A DNA stretch of 9,240 nt from JAUXIQ01 sp030620925 [NCBI: Nitrospinota bacterium]. Lineage in GTDB: Bacteria; JAUXIQ01. Where the stretch lies: assembly GCA_030620925.1 (NCBI GenBank), contig JAUXIQ010000053.1, positions 1 to 9,240 on the forward strand, read 5' to 3'. Shown in pieces: positions 6,579 to 9,240 of this stretch (position 1 is the stretch's first letter; every line of letters begins with the position of its first letter). The position numbers and the translations under genes were made by a program. The notes below the pieces were generated by a model that was not told the origin of the DNA, searched no databases, and was given only the letters and a program-made list of their open reading frames with translations.

Positions 6579-6612
6579 TATTCTTAAAGTAAGTTAGATA
6601 TTCTTGAAATAA
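6579..6612. repeat. 14-bp direct repeat spaced two helical turns apart, upstream of the first TPR gene
   Basis: TATTCTTAAAGTAA (6579-6592) and TATTCTTGAAATAA (6599-6612) match at 12 of 14 positions and start exactly 20 bp apart, so both would face the same side of the helix. They lie 132-165 bp before the GTG start of the TPR gene. Tandem binding sites for an activator are a reasonable reading, but the protein is unknown. Confidence 0.55.
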
Positions 6613-6731
6613 ACATCACAAACTACTGATTTATCTTCGCTTTCCTGTTATGATAATGGACGTGAGCTCCAAAATCTATTTGGAGACCATCCTTGCCCGA
6701 AAACGATGAAAAGCCAAAATTTACTGGATAT

Positions 6732-6736
6732 AGGGG
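6732..6736 (+). promoter_or_regulatory. ribosome binding site supporting the GTG start at 6744
   Basis: AGGGG lies 7 nt before GTG 6744. The same GGGGAA context precedes the ATG of the paralog at 8548, where the following residues also match. This argues against the in-frame TTG at 6693. Confidence 0.65.
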
Positions 6737-6743
6737 AAATGCC

Positions 6744-8114
6744 GTGAGGCAAGAGCAGCTTTCACGTTTTCTACAAATTCAGGGTATACTTGCGGTTCTT
6801 CTGAGCATGTGCATTTTTATTACCGCTGCCGCCGCAGACGAAAGCACCCAAAAGGCCAAAGAATTGTTCTGGCGCGGCGTAAAATCGTTAGAAGCAAAAC
6901 AGTATGAGGAAGCCATTAAATATTTCAAATCCGTTCTTGAAGTTAAACCCGACTATGCTGATGCGTATCTGAATTTGAGCGCTGCTTACGGTGCGCTGGG
7001 TCGTGATGAAGAGGCTGCTAAAGCTACAAAAGCCTTCAGAAACGCGGTCAGCAGCGACCCTATGATTAAACATTACAACCGGGGGCTGACTAACGAAAGC
7101 CTGAAACGTTATGGAGATGCGGTCGAAGCATACCAAACGGTTATCCAGCTTAAGCCCGGTCACACAGAAGCACACTTTAGATTAGGGGTTAATTACAGTA
7201 AATTGGGGCGCTATGAAGAAGCGGTGAGGGCTTTCACCCAGGCCATATGGCTGAAGCCCGACTACGCCGAAGCGCATAACAACCTGGGCCTGTCTTATGG
7301 CCGGCTGAGTCGCTTTAAACAGGAGATCAAAGCTTATAAGGAAGCCATACGGCTGAATCCAGACTTCACCGAAGCGTATTATAACCTCGGCAGGGCTTAT
7401 AATTCACAGGGTCGCCATGACCAGGCGGTGGAGGCATATGCTCAGGCTATACTCATAAATCCTGATGATGCAGAGCCGCACTTCGGCCTGGGCGCTACTT
7501 ACAGAAAGTTGGAGCGCTATGAAGAAGCGATCGAGGCAATTAAACAGGCCATCCGTCTAAAACCCGACTATGAAGCTCCGCATAATGAGCTGGGGCTGGT
7601 TTACGCCGATTCGGGGCGCTATGCCGAGGCAGCGGAGGCGTATCAGCTGGCCATACGCGTAAACCCCGACTACGCCGAAGCATACAATAACCTGGGCGTG
7701 GTTTATAGCTTGTCAGGGCGCTATGAAGAAGCAGCGGAGGCGCTTAAACAGGTCATCCGCATCGACCCTGATAATACCGATACACACGTCGTGCTGGCCC
7801 GTACGCTTATTAAATCTGCTCGCTATACCCAGGCGGTAAAAGAGTTAAAATACTTGATCCGATTAAATCCTGAAAATGCCGCGGCTCGCTCTCTCTTAGG
7901 ATATGCTTACATCAATCTCAAACGCTATGAAGAAGCAGTAGAGGAATTTAAACTCGTTTTACAAATTAACCCTGGTAATGCCGAGACGCATTTAAATTTG
8001 GGTTATGCTTATGAGCTCCTGGGAGACCGGGGGGCGGCCCTGGATGAGTACAAAATTTTAAAAAAGCTCGACCCTCGGAAAGCCGATCAGCTTTTCGACC
8101 TTATCTATAAATAG
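6744..8114 (+). CDS. secreted or periplasmic tetratricopeptide repeat protein (about 12 TPRs)
   Basis: The GTG start gives 456 residues. An N-terminal signal sequence (basic start MRQEQLSRF, hydrophobic core about 14-30, AAAA-DE cleavage region near 31) predicts export. From about residue 38 to near the C-terminus run about twelve 34-residue TPR units with the consensus pattern YAEAHNNLGxxYxxxGRYEEAxEAYKQAIRLxPD. The second unit is irregular, with a few extra residues. The protein ends with GDRGAALDEYKILKKLDPRK plus a short capping helix. TPR arrays form protein-binding superhelices; no enzyme domain is present, so a scaffold or interaction role outside the cytoplasm is inferred. A longer frame starts at TTG 6693, but the ribosome binding site and alignment to the downstream paralog favour GTG. 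The paralog has fewer repeats, suggesting repeat expansion or loss. Confidence 0.9.
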   Translation: MRQEQLSRFLQIQGILAVLLSMCIFITAAAADESTQKAKELFWRGVKSLEAKQYEEAIKYFKSVLEVKPDYADAYLNLSAAYGALGRDEEAAKATKAFRNAVSSDPMIKHYNRGLTNESLKRYGDAVEAYQTVIQLKPGHTEAHFRLGVNYSKLGRYEEAVRAFTQAIWLKPDYAEAHNNLGLSYGRLSRFKQEIKAYKEAIRLNPDFTEAYYNLGRAYNSQGRHDQAVEAYAQAILINPDDAEPHFGLGATYRKLERYEEAIEAIKQAIRLKPDYEAPHNELGLVYADSGRYAEAAEAYQLAIRVNPDYAEAYNNLGVVYSLSGRYEEAAEALKQVIRIDPDNTDTHVVLARTLIKSARYTQAVKELKYLIRLNPENAAARSLLGYAYINLKRYEEAVEEFKLVLQINPGNAETHLNLGYAYELLGDRGAALDEYKILKKLDPRKADQLFDLIYK

Positions 8115-8218
8115 AGGCTCTAAATGCGTCTCCCTCCAAGACTCGTTTCATTCACCCCTCAGAATGCCAGAGAGAGAGTTTATGCGATAAACAAAAAGGG
8201 TAAGCAGTCTCAATGAAC

Positions 8219-8246
8219 ATACCCACCCATTCATGGGTGGGTATTT
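8219..8246 (+). terminator. strong hairpin, probable terminator of the first TPR gene
   Basis: ATACCCACCCA (8219-8229) and TGGGTGGGTAT (8234-8244) form a perfect 11-bp GC-rich stem with a TTCA loop, about 105 bp after the stop. Only three T follow, so it is a strong structure but a modest terminator; it is nearly symmetric and could act on either strand. Confidence 0.6.
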
Positions 8247-8250
8247 GATG

Positions 8251-8340
8251 ACCCTGCCGCCAAGCAGGGTTCGAACCCCGTCACTTGTGGCGGGGTATAT
8301 TCCCCCGGACAAGTCCAGGGGTTCGCAACCCGGGGAACCT
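8251..8340. other. GC-rich block of consecutive and overlapping inverted repeats
   Basis: Several stems lie head to tail: ACCCTGC/GCAGGGT (8251-8257 with 8264-8270); the 12-bp palindrome GGGTTCGAACCC (8267-8278); a 9-bp stem with one wobble CCCCGTCAC/GTGGCGGGG (8276-8284 with 8287-8295); CCCCGGAC/GTCC-A-GGGG (8303-8310 with 8313-8321, one bulge); and GGGTT/AACCC (8319-8323 with 8327-8331). A competing long-range pairing CCGCCA/TGGCGG (8257-8262 with 8288-8293) also exists. This density of structure suggests a structured RNA, an attenuator or a small repeat element. I cannot assign a family. The remainder, 8341-8535, shows nothing I can support. Confidence 0.55.
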
Positions 8341-8535
8341 CAATCGAGCCGGCTGCATCATGAGAATTACTCCCGCGCCATCCACGTCATCCCGCACAAT
8401 TCGTGACCAACTCTTGTAAAGTCGATGGCGGAGAGATCGCCCTTTATCTGAGGTGAAAAGAAGCACTTTCTCCTCGACAAGATTCCTCATCTGCCGAAAG
8501 TGAATATATGGGCTTCTAATAAAATAGATTATTTC

Positions 8536-8545
8536 GGGGGGAAGG
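8536..8545 (+). promoter_or_regulatory. ribosome binding site of the second TPR gene
   Basis: The purine run GGGGGGAAGG ends 2 nt before ATG 8548. The core spacing is tight, but the segment is conserved with the region before the upstream paralog's GTG. Confidence 0.45.
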
Positions 8546-8547
8546 TC

Positions 8548-9240
8548 ATGAAGCAAGAGCGACGTTCACGTTTTCTAAAAATTCAGGGTATTGCAGCGAC
8601 TCTAGTTATCACCTGTATCTTTATTGCCGCTGCCATAGCGGATGATAGAACCAAAGAGACCGATGAGCTATTCTCGCAAGGCGTTGGAGCAATTAAGGCA
8701 CAGAACTATGAAGAGGCTGTCAAATACTTTGAGGCCTCATTGGAAATAAAGCCCGACGACGCCGGAGTGTATCACTCCCTGGGGTTTGTTTATAGCCGGC
8801 TCGACCGATACGCTGAGGCGGTGGAAGCCTATAAACAGGCCATCCGGATAAACCCTGATGAAGCATCAGCGCACTACAACCTGGGGTTGGCTTATAGCTA
8901 TCTGAAACGTTATACCGATGCCGAAGAGGCGTATAGGCAGGCAATCCGGATAAACCCTGACGACGTATCAGCGTATTACAACCTGGGCTGGGATTATGAG
9001 GAACTTGGCCGCTACGTCGAGGCTGCGGAAGCCTATAAACAGACCATCCGGGTTAAACCTGACCACTTTAAAGCGCATCATAACCTGGGCGGAGCCTATG
9101 GCGAGCTGGGCCGCTACGCTGAGGCAATAAAGGCGTATAAACAGGCCCTAAAGATAAACCCTGGTTCCCCCGAAGCGCATTACAACCTGGGTGTTGCCTA
9201 TCTATTTAATGGAAACCGCGAAGCAGCCCTTGAAGAATAC
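8548..9240 (+). CDS. secreted tetratricopeptide repeat protein, paralog of the upstream TPR gene (3' end outside window)
   Basis: The frame is open from ATG 8548 to the window edge, 231 codons. The signal sequence MKQERRSRFLKIQGIAATL, hydrophobic core to about residue 31, then DDRTKETDELF, aligns closely with the upstream TPR protein (RSRFLKIQGI against LSRFLQIQGI; YEEAVKYFEASLEIKPDD against YEEAIKYFKSVLEVKPDY). Five full TPR units and most of a sixth are visible. The last visible segment, NGNREAALEEY, matches the final-repeat cap GDRGAALDEY of the paralog, so the protein probably ends about 20 residues beyond the window with six repeats. Export and protein-binding are inferred from the signal sequence and the fold; no specific function can be assigned. 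The two genes likely arose by tandem duplication that included the ribosome binding site. Confidence 0.9.
   Translation, partial: MKQERRSRFLKIQGIAATLVITCIFIAAAIADDRTKETDELFSQGVGAIKAQNYEEAVKYFEASLEIKPDDAGVYHSLGFVYSRLDRYAEAVEAYKQAIRINPDEASAHYNLGLAYSYLKRYTDAEEAYRQAIRINPDDVSAYYNLGWDYEELGRYVEAAEAYKQTIRVKPDHFKAHHNLGGAYGELGRYAEAIKAYKQALKINPGSPEAHYNLGVAYLFNGNREAALEEY

Noticed and set aside
6604-6657. TTGAAA at 6604-6609 and TATGAT/GATAAT at 6649-6657 as a promoter for the TPR gene
   Set aside because: TTGAAA has only TGATTT at the correct spacing, and the good -10-like boxes have no -35 at 16-18 bp. A promoter may exist here, but I cannot place it.
6681-6696. Sigma54-like element TGGAGACCATCCTTGC before the TPR gene
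   Set aside because: The distance between GG and GC is 11 nt where 10 is required, and it would lie only about 50 bp from the start with no enhancer evidence.
6693-6743. Upstream TTG start extending the first TPR protein by 17 residues
   Set aside because: The extension is hydrophilic, would push the signal sequence inward, lacks a ribosome binding site, and is absent from the paralog.
8264-8280. tRNA T-arm-like sequence GCAGGGTTCGAACCCCG
   Set aside because: The GGTTCGAACC core looks like a tRNA T-loop, but the proper 5-bp T-stem has mismatches on either strand, and no anticodon arm or acceptor pairing could be found.
8281-8556. Minus-strand 91-codon open frame across the TPR intergenic gap
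   Set aside because: It crosses the structured block, overlaps the start of the second TPR gene, has no clear ribosome binding site and matches no family I can name. A faint resemblance of FTSDKGRSLRHRLYKSW to recombinase fragments is too weak to claim.
1-9240. CRISPR arrays, tRNA or rRNA genes, transposase genes
   Set aside because: No regularly spaced repeats, cloverleaf or transposase motifs were seen; the only long repetitive coding sequence is the TPR arrays.

Overview
The window is bacterial chromosomal DNA with every supported gene on the + strand. Two parts differ in composition. Positions 1 to about 3970 are GC-rich housekeeping genes; from about 3975 to 5508 the DNA is visibly AT-rich and gene-poor; then come a signalling gene and two TPR genes of intermediate composition. 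The set (acyl-CoA dehydrogenase, ArgF, HemW, MoaA, diguanylate cyclase, secreted TPR proteins, GTG start use) fits an environmental, probably anaerobic or facultative bacterium such as a Chloroflexota/Dehalococcoidia-like or deltaproteobacterial-type lineage. That assignment is an impression from protein style and cannot be fixed without database searches.

Layout: 1-698 is the 3' part of an acyl-CoA dehydrogenase gene. 798-1685 is argF (ornithine carbamoyltransferase), followed after only 3 bp by hemW (1689-2822), presumably one transcript from a candidate promoter at 734-762. A near-consensus promoter at 2843-2870 starts a new unit containing moaA (2958-3974), complete to its functional C-terminal Gly-Gly. 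No other molybdenum cofactor gene is in view.

3975-5508 is the most unusual stretch. It holds one small gene for a membrane protein with a PH-like fold guess (4309-4749). It is bracketed by the real 3' end of moaA and a second, decayed copy of the same 68 bp (4835-4902, 59/68 identical). The pattern suggests an old duplication or the scar of an element that entered the 3' end of moaA.

5509-6474 encodes a membrane-bound diguanylate cyclase with an intact GGDEF active site and inhibitory I-site. Downstream, two paralogous exported TPR proteins lie in tandem (6744-8114, and 8548 running off the window). They share signal peptide, ribosome binding site and probably the C-terminal cap, but have 12 versus probably 6 repeats. 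Between them lie a strong hairpin terminator (8219-8246) and a GC-rich block of overlapping inverted repeats (8251-8340) without a coding explanation.

No complete new multi-gene system is evident. The best candidates for something undescribed are the moaA-tail duplication with its enclosed orphan gene, and the structured block between the TPR paralogs.
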